NCBI RefSeq assembly: GCF_022479115.1
Contig: NZ_CP092497.1
Location: 992,001-1,056,000 of the forward strand
DNA length: 64,000 nt
Origin: Amycolatopsis sp. EV170708-02-1
GTDB lineage: Bacteria; Actinomycetota; Actinomycetes; Mycobacteriales; Pseudonocardiaceae
Direction: 5' to 3'
In this document: piece after piece, positions 44,563 to 52,761 of the stretch
Position numbering within the stretch: the first letter of the stretch is position 1
How the letters are laid out: each line of letters begins with the position of its first letter
The notes under the pieces: generated by a model
What the model was told of the DNA's origin: nothing
The model's input: only the letters and a program-made list of their open reading frames with translations
The model's database searches: none
Position numbers and translations under genes: made by a program

Positions 44563-44742
44563 ATGAAGAAGATAAATGACGGCACACAGTGCGAGTCAAC
44601 GGGGGTCACCCGAACGCGCTGTTCGGAATGCAAACGGTTCGCTCGGCTGCTGCCGGGTGAGGAGAAGTGCTCCCCGTGCATGGGGATGCTGCCGCTGCCG
44701 ATCGTGGTTCCCGCTGCTGGTCTGCGGGGTGGTCGGCGATGA
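44563..44742 (+). CDS. Short zinc-ribbon-like protein upstream of traB
   Basis: A 59-aa ORF starting MKKINDGTQCESTGVTRTRC. It has the metal-type pairs C20SEC23 and C36SPC39, plus Cys10. The stop overlaps the TraB ATG (CGATGA), which argues that it is real and translationally coupled. The C-terminus is hydrophobic-Gly-rich. Possible role: a DNA- or TraB-binding zinc ribbon; not known. Confidence 0.7.
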   Translation: MKKINDGTQCESTGVTRTRCSECKRFARLLPGEEKCSPCMGMLPLPIVVPAAGLRGGRR

Positions 44743-46322
44743 ACACTCAGGAGATCATGACCACCCTCGCTGTCGGCGGCGGGCTCGCGGTGGTGCTGTG
44801 GGTACTGGCCAAGGTCGGCCGTGTCCTGGCGAGTGTGCTGGAGGCGCTGGCCGCGCTGGCAGTGCTCGGCGTAGCGCTGTGGGGCCTGCTGCGGGCGGTC
44901 GGCTGGATTGTTCGGCAACTGGTCACGCACTGGCGTACCTGCCTGGCCCTGCTGGGATTGTGGGCCTGGTGCACGTGGTTGGGCTGGGTATCCCTCGTCG
45001 TCACGGTCGGCGTGCTGGCGGTCATGCTGCTGGTGTGGCGGCGGCTGGACGCGGTGGGCTATGACCAGTGGTGCGGCCGGTGGCTGCGGGCGTGGTGGCT
45101 GCGCTGGGCGCTCTACGGGCGCAAGCTCGCCGGTTGGCTGCACGCCTGCGGGCTGACGGTCCGGGATGACGCGATTCCCGTTGATGTGACGGTGAACCTG
45201 GTGTCTCGGCGGCGTAAGCGTGAGGCGGTCGCGAAGGCTCGTCAGGAGTCCGGGGTGGCGGTGCCGAAACTGTTGTCCGTGCGCTCCGGCCCGTCGTGGG
45301 ATGAGGTCCGGGTCCGGCTGGTTCCGGGCCAGAAGCCCGAGGACTTCGATGAGGTCGCGCGGGAGCTGGCGGTAGCGCGCAAGGTCGCGCGGTGTCAGGT
45401 GCGGGAGCTGGAACCGGATGTGGTGTCCATCGACTTCATGCGCCGAGATCTGCTCGACTCGGCGGTGACGTGCCTACCGGTTCCGGAGCTGATGCCTACG
45501 GACGGGTCGGGGGTGGATCTGCGGGCGGTATACGCGGGGTCGACGGAGTACGGCACGCCGTGGACGCTGCCGCTGATGGGCCGTGGCGCGCACACGTTGG
45601 TGGCTGGCGCGACGGGTGCAGGTAAGGGCTCGGTGATGTGGTCGCCGTTGGTGTCTGCGGCTCCGGCCATCCGCGCGGGCCTGGTGCGTATGTCGGGGAT
45701 CGACCCGAAAGCCATGGAACTGTCCTACGGGCGCGGGATCTTCACCCGCTACGGCCAGAGCGGCAAGGAGGCTCTGGAAATCCTCGACGCGCTGATCGAT
45801 GAACTGAACAACCGCAAGCGCGTCTTCGCGGGCAACACCCGTGAGGTGCCGCTCTCGACGGAGTATCCGTTGGAGCTTCTGGAGTTCGACGAGATCGGCG
45901 CGTTGACCCGCTACACCGACCGCAAGACCCGTGAGGCCATTGTGGAGCGGGTGGCGGTGCTGGCCACGCAAGGCCGTGCGCTGTTGTTCACGGTGCGCGG
46001 CTATGTGCAGGAGCCGACGAAGGAAACCGTTCCGGTGCGGGAGTTGCTGCCCCGGCGGGTGGCGCTGCGGGTGACGTCGAAGTCGCAGGTTCCGATGGTG
46101 CTCGGGGACGGTGCGTTCGAGCGCGGCGCGTGGGCCAACCGCATCCCGGAGTCGGCGGCCGGTGTCGGCTACGTCTGGGGTGAGGGCCTCCGCGAACCCC
46201 TGCGCGTGCGGGCGGGCTGGGTGTCGGATCAGACGATCAAGCATCTGGAGCACTACGTCACCAACGGTGGCGCGTCGGTGGTGCACCTGTCAGAGCGGCG
46301 CGGCGAGAGGGGGACGGCATGA
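44739..46322 (+). CDS. FtsK/SpoIIIE-type DNA translocase, AICE transfer protein (TraB/TraSA)
   Basis: A 527-aa protein with N-terminal membrane helices (about 10-60 and 68-100), and a C-terminal AAA+ motor: Walker A GATGAGKGS (290-298), Walker B-like LELLEFDEIGALT. It is shorter than chromosomal FtsK and lacks a gamma domain, like TraSA of pSAM2. Such proteins form hexameric pores and move double-stranded DNA between mycelia. Its stop overlaps the repSA start (ATGA). Confidence 0.92.
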   Translation: MNTQEIMTTLAVGGGLAVVLWVLAKVGRVLASVLEALAALAVLGVALWGLLRAVGWIVRQLVTHWRTCLALLGLWAWCTWLGWVSLVVTVGVLAVMLLVWRRLDAVGYDQWCGRWLRAWWLRWALYGRKLAGWLHACGLTVRDDAIPVDVTVNLVSRRRKREAVAKARQESGVAVPKLLSVRSGPSWDEVRVRLVPGQKPEDFDEVARELAVARKVARCQVRELEPDVVSIDFMRRDLLDSAVTCLPVPELMPTDGSGVDLRAVYAGSTEYGTPWTLPLMGRGAHTLVAGATGAGKGSVMWSPLVSAAPAIRAGLVRMSGIDPKAMELSYGRGIFTRYGQSGKEALEILDALIDELNNRKRVFAGNTREVPLSTEYPLELLEFDEIGALTRYTDRKTREAIVERVAVLATQGRALLFTVRGYVQEPTKETVPVRELLPRRVALRVTSKSQVPMVLGDGAFERGAWANRIPESAAGVGYVWGEGLREPLRVRAGWVSDQTIKHLEHYVTNGGASVVHLSERRGERGTA

Positions 46323-47992
46323 CCACCACCGAAATCACGAATTCGCAGGTCGAAGCGGGCGCGGACGCTCGGCCGGCACCCCCGAATGGAGTAGGGGTCA
46401 AGGTAAGCCGCGGGACGCTGTCAGCGGAGGTCGTAAAGGCCACTGCGGAGAAGCACGGCGTGTGTGTCCGGCCGTTCACGATGGAGGTCGGCGACACCGA
46501 AACCGGCGAGATCCGCTACGTGCCCGTGCCGTGCGGGTCCACTGTGGAGTCGGTGTGCCTTCCCTGTGCTCGCAAGGCAAAGGCGCTCCGGCAGGCGCAG
46601 TGCCGCGAGGGCTGGCACATGACCGAAGAACCCGTGATCACCCGCGAGCGGCCGTCGGAGACGCAAACGGAGCTACTGGAGTTCCGGGCTGACCTGGCGG
46701 CGCACTACCGGGACGCTGTGGCGGCCGGTGATGAGGTCGAGGCGGAGGAGCTGCGGGCAGAGGTCGCCTCGGTGGACGAGGAGCTGCGGGCGTCGGGCAT
46801 GACGGGTCGCCTGCCCGCGCTCGACGTCCCGGAGAAGCGTCCGGTGAAACGGTCGACCAAGCGGCGGCAGGACGCACCGAACCTGCCACGCCGCAAGCTC
46901 GCCAAGACCACCGTGGGCCGCGAGTACGCGGGGAAGTTCCGGCCGTCGATGTTCGTCACGCTCACCTGCGACACCTACGGCCCGGTCCGGTCCGATGGTT
47001 CGCCGGTGAACCCCTCGACGTATGACTACCGGCGGGCTGCTCGGGACGCGGTGCACTTCTCGGCGCTGGTGGACAGGTGGTGGCAGAACCTGCGGCGCGT
47101 GGTCGGCTGGGATGTGCAGTACTTCGCCACCGTGGAACCCCAACGGCGGGCGGCTCCCCACCTGCACACCGCCCTACGCGGGTCCATCTCGCACGAGGTC
47201 ATCCGGATGGTCACGGAGGCCACCTACCATCAGGTGTGGTGGCCCAACCATGACGAGATCGTCTACACGGACCGGGAACCGTTGTGGGACATGGATTCCC
47301 GGACGTTTGTGGACCCGGATACGCGGGAACCTCTGCCGTCGTTCGACGAAGCTCGGGAGGCAGTGGACGAACCCGCGCACGTCGTCACGTTCGGCCGTCA
47401 GGTGCACTCCAAGGGGATCTTGGGCGGCACGGAGGAATCCGGCCGTCACATCGGCTACCTGACCAAGTACCTGACGAAGTCCACGGGTGAGGTCGTGGAG
47501 GCCGATTCTGCGGCGCAGCGTGATCACCACGACCGGTTGCACGCTGAACTGTCGGTGACCCCGTGTTCGCCTCGGTGCGCGGTGTGGCTGCTGTACGGCA
47601 TCAACCCCAAGGGAGCCAACGGAAAAACCGTCCCCGGACACTGCAAGGGACGCGCTCACCGCCGGACAACGCTCGGGCTGCCGGGGCGGCGAGTGCTCGT
47701 GTCGCGCAAGTGGTCGGGAAAGACGGTGGCCGATCACAAGGCGGACCGGAAGGCGTTCGTAGTGTCCGCGCTGGCGGATATCGGTGTGGTGAAAGAGGAA
47801 CCGGCGGCGGATCGGTTCGTGTGGCGCAAGGTCGAACCCGGCGACACCCACTGCCCACCGAGGGACCACCTGGTGATGCGCGCCATCGCCGAACGGATCA
47901 CCTGGCGGGCCGAGTACGACCGGGCGTTACTCGCCGCACAAGGCCCACCCGGCGACAGTCCGGAAACTTCGGCAACTCGGCAAGCGGCTTGA
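46319..47992 (+). CDS. repSA: Rolling-circle replication initiator RepSA
   Basis: A 557-aa Rep of the pSAM2 type. The HUH-like metal motif is APHLHTALRGS (about residue 280), and the likely catalytic Tyr is in RHIGYLTKYLTKSTGE (about residue 380). A zinc-ribbon-like CxxC pair (SVCLPCARKAKALRQAQC) and a Cys cluster VTPCSPRCAVWLL are also seen. It nicks the double-strand origin, which often lies in or near the gene. The start overlaps traB. Confidence 0.92.
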   Translation: MTTTEITNSQVEAGADARPAPPNGVGVKVSRGTLSAEVVKATAEKHGVCVRPFTMEVGDTETGEIRYVPVPCGSTVESVCLPCARKAKALRQAQCREGWHMTEEPVITRERPSETQTELLEFRADLAAHYRDAVAAGDEVEAEELRAEVASVDEELRASGMTGRLPALDVPEKRPVKRSTKRRQDAPNLPRRKLAKTTVGREYAGKFRPSMFVTLTCDTYGPVRSDGSPVNPSTYDYRRAARDAVHFSALVDRWWQNLRRVVGWDVQYFATVEPQRRAAPHLHTALRGSISHEVIRMVTEATYHQVWWPNHDEIVYTDREPLWDMDSRTFVDPDTREPLPSFDEAREAVDEPAHVVTFGRQVHSKGILGGTEESGRHIGYLTKYLTKSTGEVVEADSAAQRDHHDRLHAELSVTPCSPRCAVWLLYGINPKGANGKTVPGHCKGRAHRRTTLGLPGRRVLVSRKWSGKTVADHKADRKAFVVSALADIGVVKEEPAADRFVWRKVEPGDTHCPPRDHLVMRAIAERITWRAEYDRALLAAQGPPGDSPETSATRQAA

Positions 47993-48006
47993 CCTTGGGG
48001 GATGAC

Positions 48007-48219
48007 ATGACCGTGCGAATCAGGGTGGTGAGCATCGAAGGTCTGTGGACACCGGAGGAACTGGCCACATTCCTTGGCATACCAGAGAAGACGCTCCGGG
48101 ATTGGCGGTTCAAGGGCTATGGACCGTCTTGGATCAAGATGGGGAAACACGTCCGGTACAGCCCCGACGTTGTCCGCGACTGGCTGACGTACCTCACCGA
48201 GACCACCGGCGCCGCATAA
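48007..48219 (+). CDS. xis: Excisionase-like MerR/HTH_17 protein (Xis)
   Basis: A 70-aa helix-turn-helix protein (IEGLWTPEELATFLGIPEKTLRDWRFKGYGPSWIKMGKHVRYSPDVVRDWL). This winged helix is the usual AICE Xis, which directs excision with Int. It lies between repSA and int, the expected place. The ATG at 48007 lies 12 bp after the repSA stop. Confidence 0.88.
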   Translation: MTVRIRVVSIEGLWTPEELATFLGIPEKTLRDWRFKGYGPSWIKMGKHVRYSPDVVRDWLTYLTETTGAA

Positions 48220-48260
48220 CCGCGCACTCTTTCGGCAACTTCAAACAGAGAGGCATCTTC

Positions 48261-49412
48261 ATGGCACACATCCAAGATCGTTGGTACCAGGACAAAAAAG
48301 ACCCGGTAACCGGCGAAATTGTGTTGAACAGCAAGGGAAAGCCTGTCCAGGAACCCACCTCGGACCATGGGAAGGGCTTGCGCTACAAGGTCCGCTACCT
48401 CGACCCCGACAAAATCGAACGTGCGAAATCGTTTCCAGATAAGCAACTCGGCAGGGCCAAGGAATTCAAGACCAAAGTAGAGAACGATCTCTACGCGGGC
48501 ACCTACGTAGACCCCAACGCGGGGAAGGTGGAATTCAGGGTCTACGCAAAGACGGTCCTTTCTGGACGGTCACAAGACGAGTCCACCGTAACCGTGGAGC
48601 GGATACGTCTGGAGAACCAGGCGTATCCGTTCCTCGGCCGGAAACTGCTGTCGTCGTTCAACACCCCCGACGTCATTCGAAAGTGGCTGGCGTGGATGAA
48701 TGAGCGGGACCGGGAAACTTCGGCAACATATCAGCGGCTCGTGTTCGACCTCGTGTCTTCGATCCTGGATGCGGCGGTAGCGGATGGGAAGCTCAAGGTC
48801 AACCCGTGCCGTGACAAGTCGATCCAGGCTCCGAAGCCGATCCGGCGGAAGGTCACCCCATGGCCGGATGCGCGGTTGCGTCGCGTGGAGCTGGCGCTCC
48901 CGGCTCGGTTCAAGCCCTGCGTGCCGCTCGGGGCCGGGCTGGGGCTGCGGCAAGGTGAGATCCTGGCGTTCAGCCTCGACAACGTCGACCGGGACGAGAT
49001 GGTGTACCACTGCACCCGGCAGATGGTCACCGTGGGCGGTGTACGCAAGTTCAAGCTTCCGAAGGGCCACAAGACCCGGTCTATCCCGCTGGGGCGGGGC
49101 GTGCTCGAACTGCTCGACGCGTACGCCGAGACCTACCCGCCCGTGTCGATCACCCTGCCTTGGGCGGAACGTGACGGACGGGCTACCGAGACAATCCGGG
49201 TTCTCATGGTCAACGATGCCGGGGACCTCTACACGGGCCAGACGTTCAACAAGTCCGTGTGGAAGGCCACCTTCAGGCGGGCAGGACTGCCTTACCAGGA
49301 TCGTGAGGACGGCATGCACGCGATGCGGCACCTGTTCGCCTCGGCGATGCTCGCGCGGGGTGTGTCGATCAAGCCCCGTCAGGCACCACCAAGCGCCGAA
49401 GAGACGGCCTGA
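48261..49412 (+). CDS. int: Tyrosine recombinase (integrase), C-terminal catalytic end missing
   Basis: A 383-aa site-specific recombinase. The N-terminal SAM-like arm (WYQDKKDP ...), the core-binding domain and part of the catalytic domain are present: the first catalytic Arg in GAGLGLRQGEILAF and the H-x2-R box in HAMRHLFASAML. After VSIK the sequence changes to PRQAPPSAEETA and stops. The usual YLGH-type segment and the nucleophilic Tyr (RTYTHL-type) are absent, and no alternate frame supplies them. About 50 residues seem deleted in frame. The gene lies next to attR. Integrase activity is unlikely. Confidence 0.9.
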   Translation: MAHIQDRWYQDKKDPVTGEIVLNSKGKPVQEPTSDHGKGLRYKVRYLDPDKIERAKSFPDKQLGRAKEFKTKVENDLYAGTYVDPNAGKVEFRVYAKTVLSGRSQDESTVTVERIRLENQAYPFLGRKLLSSFNTPDVIRKWLAWMNERDRETSATYQRLVFDLVSSILDAAVADGKLKVNPCRDKSIQAPKPIRRKVTPWPDARLRRVELALPARFKPCVPLGAGLGLRQGEILAFSLDNVDRDEMVYHCTRQMVTVGGVRKFKLPKGHKTRSIPLGRGVLELLDAYAETYPPVSITLPWAERDGRATETIRVLMVNDAGDLYTGQTFNKSVWKATFRRAGLPYQDREDGMHAMRHLFASAMLARGVSIKPRQAPPSAEETA

Positions 49413-49430
49413 CGGCCTGTAGACGGCCTG
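49409..49430. repeat. Right copy of the 22-bp repeat, possible integrase arm site
   Basis: Identical to 40976-40997; an extra GACGGCCT unit precedes it at 49403. It overlaps the integrase stop codon and lies 64 bp inside attR. Confidence 0.65.
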
Positions 49431-49494
49431 AGCACGTAGAGGAGCCCGGAATGACCCCTAAAATGCCTGCTCAGGCGCTAGATCCGGTTAAGAC

Positions 49495-49511
49495 GTCGAT
49501 GTTCTTCTTCC
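49495..49511. repeat. attR core, 17-bp direct repeat
   Basis: GTCGATGTTCTTCTTCC, identical to 40864-40880. To its right the exporter resumes with LTQFLQDIAGFAALE. Confidence 0.92.
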
Positions 49512-50038
49512 TGACCCAGTTCCTGCAGGACATCGCGGGTTTCGCCGCACTGGAGACCGGCTTCGCGTTCCTGCCGATGGCGGTCTGCATGTTCCTGCTG
49601 AGCAGGCTGATCCCCAAACTGCTCCCCCGGTTCGGGCCGAAACCGCTCGCGCTCACCGGTACCGCGCTGATGACCGGCGGGGTCGTCTGGCTGACCGCGC
49701 TCACCACCGGCAGCGGCTACTTCTCGCACCTGCTCGGGCCGATGCTGCTGATGGGCGTGGGCGCGGGGCTGGCGTTCTCCCCGCTCAGCGTGATCATCAT
49801 GGCGACGGTGCCCACCGACGACGCGGGGGCCGCCGGCGGCGCGTTGCAGACGTTGCAGCAGGTCGGGGCGACCTTGGGGCTGGCGATCCTGATCACCGTG
49901 TTCGGCGCGGTGACCCGGACCCCGTCCGGGAGCCCGGCGGAGACCACCGTCGGCGGGATGACCGCGGCCTTCACCGTCGCCGCCGTGGTGACGTCGCTGT
50001 CGTTCCTGGTGGCACTGACCTTCCGGCGCCGGGCTTAG
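49512..50038 (+). pseudogene. MFS drug exporter, 3' part, separated by the AICE
   Basis: The last 175 codons of the exporter: LTQFLQDIAGFAALETGFAFLPMAVCMFLLS, LTGTALMTGGVVWLTAL and a final helix AFTVAAVVTSLSFLVALTF. There is no native start here; the open frame extends back to 49451 within the element. Together with 39986-40880 it forms one 474-codon gene. Its stop overlaps the convergent DUF3817 stop by four bases. Confidence 0.9.
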
Positions 50039-50388
50039 AGCTTCGCGCCCGCCTGGACCTTGTGCGTGACCTTGCGCTCCATCACGAACGAGAAGAACGG
50101 GATGCAGCCCGCGATCAGCACGAGCAGGGTGCCCTTCATCGACCAGCGGGCCTTGATCGCGAGGTCGACCGCGAGCAGCAGGTAGATCAGGTAGAGCCCG
50201 CCGTGGACCATGGGGATCATCTTCACGAACTGGGGAAGCTCCACCCGGAAGACGTACTGCAGCAGCATCTCGACGACCAGCCCGAGGAGGGCCACACCGG
50301 TGGCGTACGCCGCGACGCGGAACCGGATCAGCGGTCCGCCCAGCGAGACCGGGCGGGCCGGGGCGGCGTCGTCAGTTCGGGTGGTCAT
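50035..50388 (-). CDS. DUF3817 membrane protein
   Basis: A 117-aa protein with three transmembrane helices: FRVAAYATGVALLGLVVEMLLQY (about 24-46), MVHGGLYLIYLLLAVDLAI and GTLLVLIAGCIPFFSFVMERK. The VHG and ERK residues are typical DUF3817 signatures. Function is unknown. ATG at 50388. Confidence 0.87.
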   Translation of the reverse strand: MTTRTDDAAPARPVSLGGPLIRFRVAAYATGVALLGLVVEMLLQYVFRVELPQFVKMIPMVHGGLYLIYLLLAVDLAIKARWSMKGTLLVLIAGCIPFFSFVMERKVTHKVQAGAKL

Positions 50389-50411
50389 AGGGTCTCGAAC
50401 CTCTCTGGGGA

Positions 50412-50782
50412 CTACTTGTCGCGGGCGTTGAGTTCGCGCAGGTACCTGTTGTACGCGGCGAGCTCGTCGTCCTCGGGGGCGGCGGCACCGGGGCACGCCG
50501 CTGCCGGGGCGCCGGCACCTCGGGGACGGCGGTCTCGGCCACCGTCTCCTGGGCGTCGGCCTCGGCGGCGCGGCGGCGGAGCTTGCGGATCCGCCAGAAC
50601 ATGAAGGCGGGGAACAGCCCGAACAGCGGCCACTGCAGGACATAGCCGAGGTTCTGGAACGTCCCGCTGGCCGAGGAGAACCGCTCCCACTGCCACCAGG
50701 CGAGCCCGCAGCACAGCGCCAGGCTCACCAGGCAGACGCCGGCGATGCCGAGACGGCGCAGGATGACGGGCGAAGCGGACAC
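50412..50782 (-). CDS. Small two-helix membrane protein, frame broken by one missing base
   Basis: The N-terminus (MSASPVILRRLGIAGVCLVSLALCCGLAWWQWERF) and a second helix (YVLQWPLFGLFPAFMFWRIRK) are in one frame. At the five-G run 50475-50479 the frame should shift: with one more base PVPPPPEDDELAAYNRYLRELNARDK would follow and end at 50412. That C-terminus is typical of this actinobacterial family. As written the frame ends with an Arg/Pro/Ser-rich junk tail. GTG start at 50782. Function unknown. Confidence 0.75.
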
Positions 50783-50857
50783 ACATCGACGCTAGCACTG
50801 GGCGCGCGGCGAATCGTCGCCGACCTGGGCGGTCGGGACCTTGGTCCCGCCTCGGGT

Positions 50858-50903
50858 CTCGTGAGTGGCAAGGACGGTTCTAACCGTCCTTGCCACTCAC
50901 GAG
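50858..50903. repeat. 46-bp palindromic element, copy 4
   Basis: The same element with a TTCTAA centre instead of TTAGAA. It lies 8 bp from the stop of the lytic transglycosylase gene, on whose transcript it would be a terminator. Confidence 0.85.
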
Positions 50904-50910
50904 ACACCAG

Positions 50911-51795
50911 TCACGAGGCGGCGGCGACGGACTTCGCGTATCCGTCCGCCAGCCCGAAGACCTTCTGCGCGTACTCGGTCGAGTTGTTGTACGACAGGAT
51001 CCCCTGCCACCACCCGGAGGCGGCCGACATGTCGCGGTTGTTCACGCACAGATAGCGCGCCGCCGCCAGCGTCGCGTCGTCGATCTGCTGCGGGTCGCCG
51101 ACGCCGTCGCGGTTGCCGTCGGCGGCGTACCGGCGCCAGGTGCTGGGGATGAACTGCATCGGGCCGACCGCGCGGTCGACGGCCGCGTCGCCGTCGAACT
51201 GACCGCCGTCGGTGTCGCCGATGGCCTTCACCCCGGGCGATCCGTCGAGCGGTACGCCGATGATGGGCTTCGACGGCCGTCCGTCCTGGCCGAGGACGGC
51301 GCCGCCGTACTGGCCGTGGTTCGACTCGATCCGGCCGATGCCCGCCAGGGTCGCCCACGAGATCTTGCAGTTCGGCTGCATCTGGCGCATCGCCAGTTCG
51401 GCGTGGCCGTAGGCGAGCAGCGCCCTGGCCGGGATGCCGGTGGCCTGGGCCGCCCGCTCGGTCCAGGCGGTCAGGGGGTCCTTGCCGGGTTTCGGCTGCG
51501 CCTGCTGGGGCGAGGTCTGCTGGGTGGCGCCACCCGCGAGGGTGGCGTTGACCGGGGCGACCGAACCGGGTTTGACGTCCGCCGCCTTGACCTGCAGGGC
51601 GGGGATCTCCATCGTCGTGGGGCTCGCGACCGGGGCGGACGCCTTGGTCACCAGCCAGATCCCGCCCCCGGCGAGGCCGAGCACGGCCAGCACGATCACC
51701 AGCCTGCCGAGTACGGCGGCGCCCACCCCGCGGCGTGGCGGAGCGGGCGTGGCCGGGTCGTCGACGAGCTCGTCGTTTTCCGGGGTGGTGCGCAC
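50911..51795 (-). CDS. Membrane-anchored lytic transglycosylase
   Basis: A 294-aa protein with a cytosolic N-terminus, one helix (about 29-49, LGRLVIVLAVLGLAGGGIWLV) and an extracellular SLT/MltB-like domain. GIGRIESNHGQYGG carries the catalytic Glu; GPMQFIPSTWRRYAADGNRDGVGDPQQIDDA and LCVNNRDMSAASGWWQGILSYNNSTEYAQKV are family signatures. It cleaves peptidoglycan. The Ala/Gln/Pro-rich stretch (about 55-110) is a linker. Confidence 0.9.
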   Translation of the reverse strand: MRTTPENDELVDDPATPAPPRRGVGAAVLGRLVIVLAVLGLAGGGIWLVTKASAPVASPTTMEIPALQVKAADVKPGSVAPVNATLAGGATQQTSPQQAQPKPGKDPLTAWTERAAQATGIPARALLAYGHAELAMRQMQPNCKISWATLAGIGRIESNHGQYGGAVLGQDGRPSKPIIGVPLDGSPGVKAIGDTDGGQFDGDAAVDRAVGPMQFIPSTWRRYAADGNRDGVGDPQQIDDATLAAARYLCVNNRDMSAASGWWQGILSYNNSTEYAQKVFGLADGYAKSVAAAS

Positions 51796-51926
51796 GAAGC
51801 GGGTCCTCCAGCGTGGGCGGCGATCACGACCGATGCTCGAACAACGAGCCCGCGCAGGTTAGCGTTACGCGGTAGCCGAGATCGCCCCTGCCACGCCGGT
51901 TCACCCGCGCGTGCGAGAAGTTCTCA

Positions 51927-52409
51927 TCAGGCGGACTTCTGCTGCCTCGCCAGCCGCGCCACGCACCAGGCCGGGGCGCTGCCGCGGCGAAGGTGCTGCA
52001 AAACGGTCATCGGGCCGAGGCGACGGCTCAGGTCGGACGGGGCGAGCCCGGCCGCGCGGTAGTCGAGCGCGCGCTGGTCGAGCGGGCTGATCCCGGCGTC
52101 CCACCAGGCTTCGGCCTCGGCGACGTCGCCCACCATCTGCCACCAGCCGGCGGCCGCGACGAGCAGGTCCTGCGGGACCTCCGGGAGACGACGGCTCATG
52201 GCGTCGAGGTAGCCGGGGTCGGCGGCCTCGACCGGCGCCCAGCGCGCCTGGCCGGACTGCTGACGCTGGCCGGGGATTCCGGGAGCCTGCCTGGGCACGT
52301 CGGCCAGCCACGCCGACGCGATGCGGTCGGCCTCCTGCTCCTCGGGGGTCTGCTCACGCTCGGCCGCCCACTGCCGGATCAACGCATCGACTCCGGGATC
52401 TCCGGTCAT
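51927..52409 (-). CDS. Hypothetical soluble protein, Trp-rich
   Basis: A 160-aa acidic, helical protein (MTGDPGVDALIRQWAAEREQTPEEQEADRIASAWLADVPRQ ... LVAAAGWWQMVGDVAEAEAWWDAGISPLDQRALDYRAAGLAPSDLSRRLGPMTVLQHLRRG). No domain is recognised. The last segment resembles a short HTH-like motif. Codon use fits the chromosome. Confidence 0.65.
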   Translation of the reverse strand: MTGDPGVDALIRQWAAEREQTPEEQEADRIASAWLADVPRQAPGIPGQRQQSGQARWAPVEAADPGYLDAMSRRLPEVPQDLLVAAAGWWQMVGDVAEAEAWWDAGISPLDQRALDYRAAGLAPSDLSRRLGPMTVLQHLRRGSAPAWCVARLARQQKSA

Positions 52410-52761
52410 CCCTGCCTCCTCATGATTCCCCGACTGACAAGTCCTGACTTACTTGCCCGGCTGGAAGTTCCCGCTGCCCTGGGGCTTGCACCTGCGGAAA
52501 CTCCTCGCCCAGGAGGCCGGCTCCGGCGCCTGGAGGACCAACCGATCACGCAATGTGAGCACCGTAGGGGCGCGGAGGTCTTTTCCGCCAGAGCTTCCAG
52601 GGCACGAATTCGTCGACCAGCGGGTTTTCGGGGGCAATCCACCCGGATGGTCGAGTCGTCCGACCGAAATCCGAGACGGGTGACACTGAGTGATAACCGC
52701 AGGTGGCTGCGCACGGTGATCACCGGCGTCGCCGAGGACACCGGTGATCACGGGAGGCAGG
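52410..52761. other. Intergenic region with terminator-like hairpin, no gene seen
   Basis: A region of 352 bp with only frames lacking family features. At 52716-52751 GTGATCACCGG and CCGGTGATCAC form an 11-bp perfect stem with a 14-base loop; it lies just beyond the stop of the small membrane protein gene and may end its transcript. Confidence 0.6.

Larger units (their letters stand above)
40864..49511. mobile_element. Actinomycete integrative and conjugative element (AICE) inserted in the MFS gene
   Basis: The element is 8631 bp from one 17-bp repeat to the next. Its gene order is typical of pSAM2-type AICEs: GntR regulator, small genes, FtsK-like TraB, RepSA, Xis, Int at the attR end. It transfers as double-stranded DNA through TraB and replicates by RepSA after excision. 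It lies in a protein gene, not at a tRNA. The integrase is truncated (see its entry), so it may be locked in place. Coding GC is lower than in its flanks, notably around 43.5-44.6 kb. Confidence 0.92.

Noticed and set aside
44361..45143. 260-aa minus-strand frame across the AICE
   Set aside because: Antisense to the zinc-ribbon and traB genes; low-complexity Gln/Pro/His composition with no family match.
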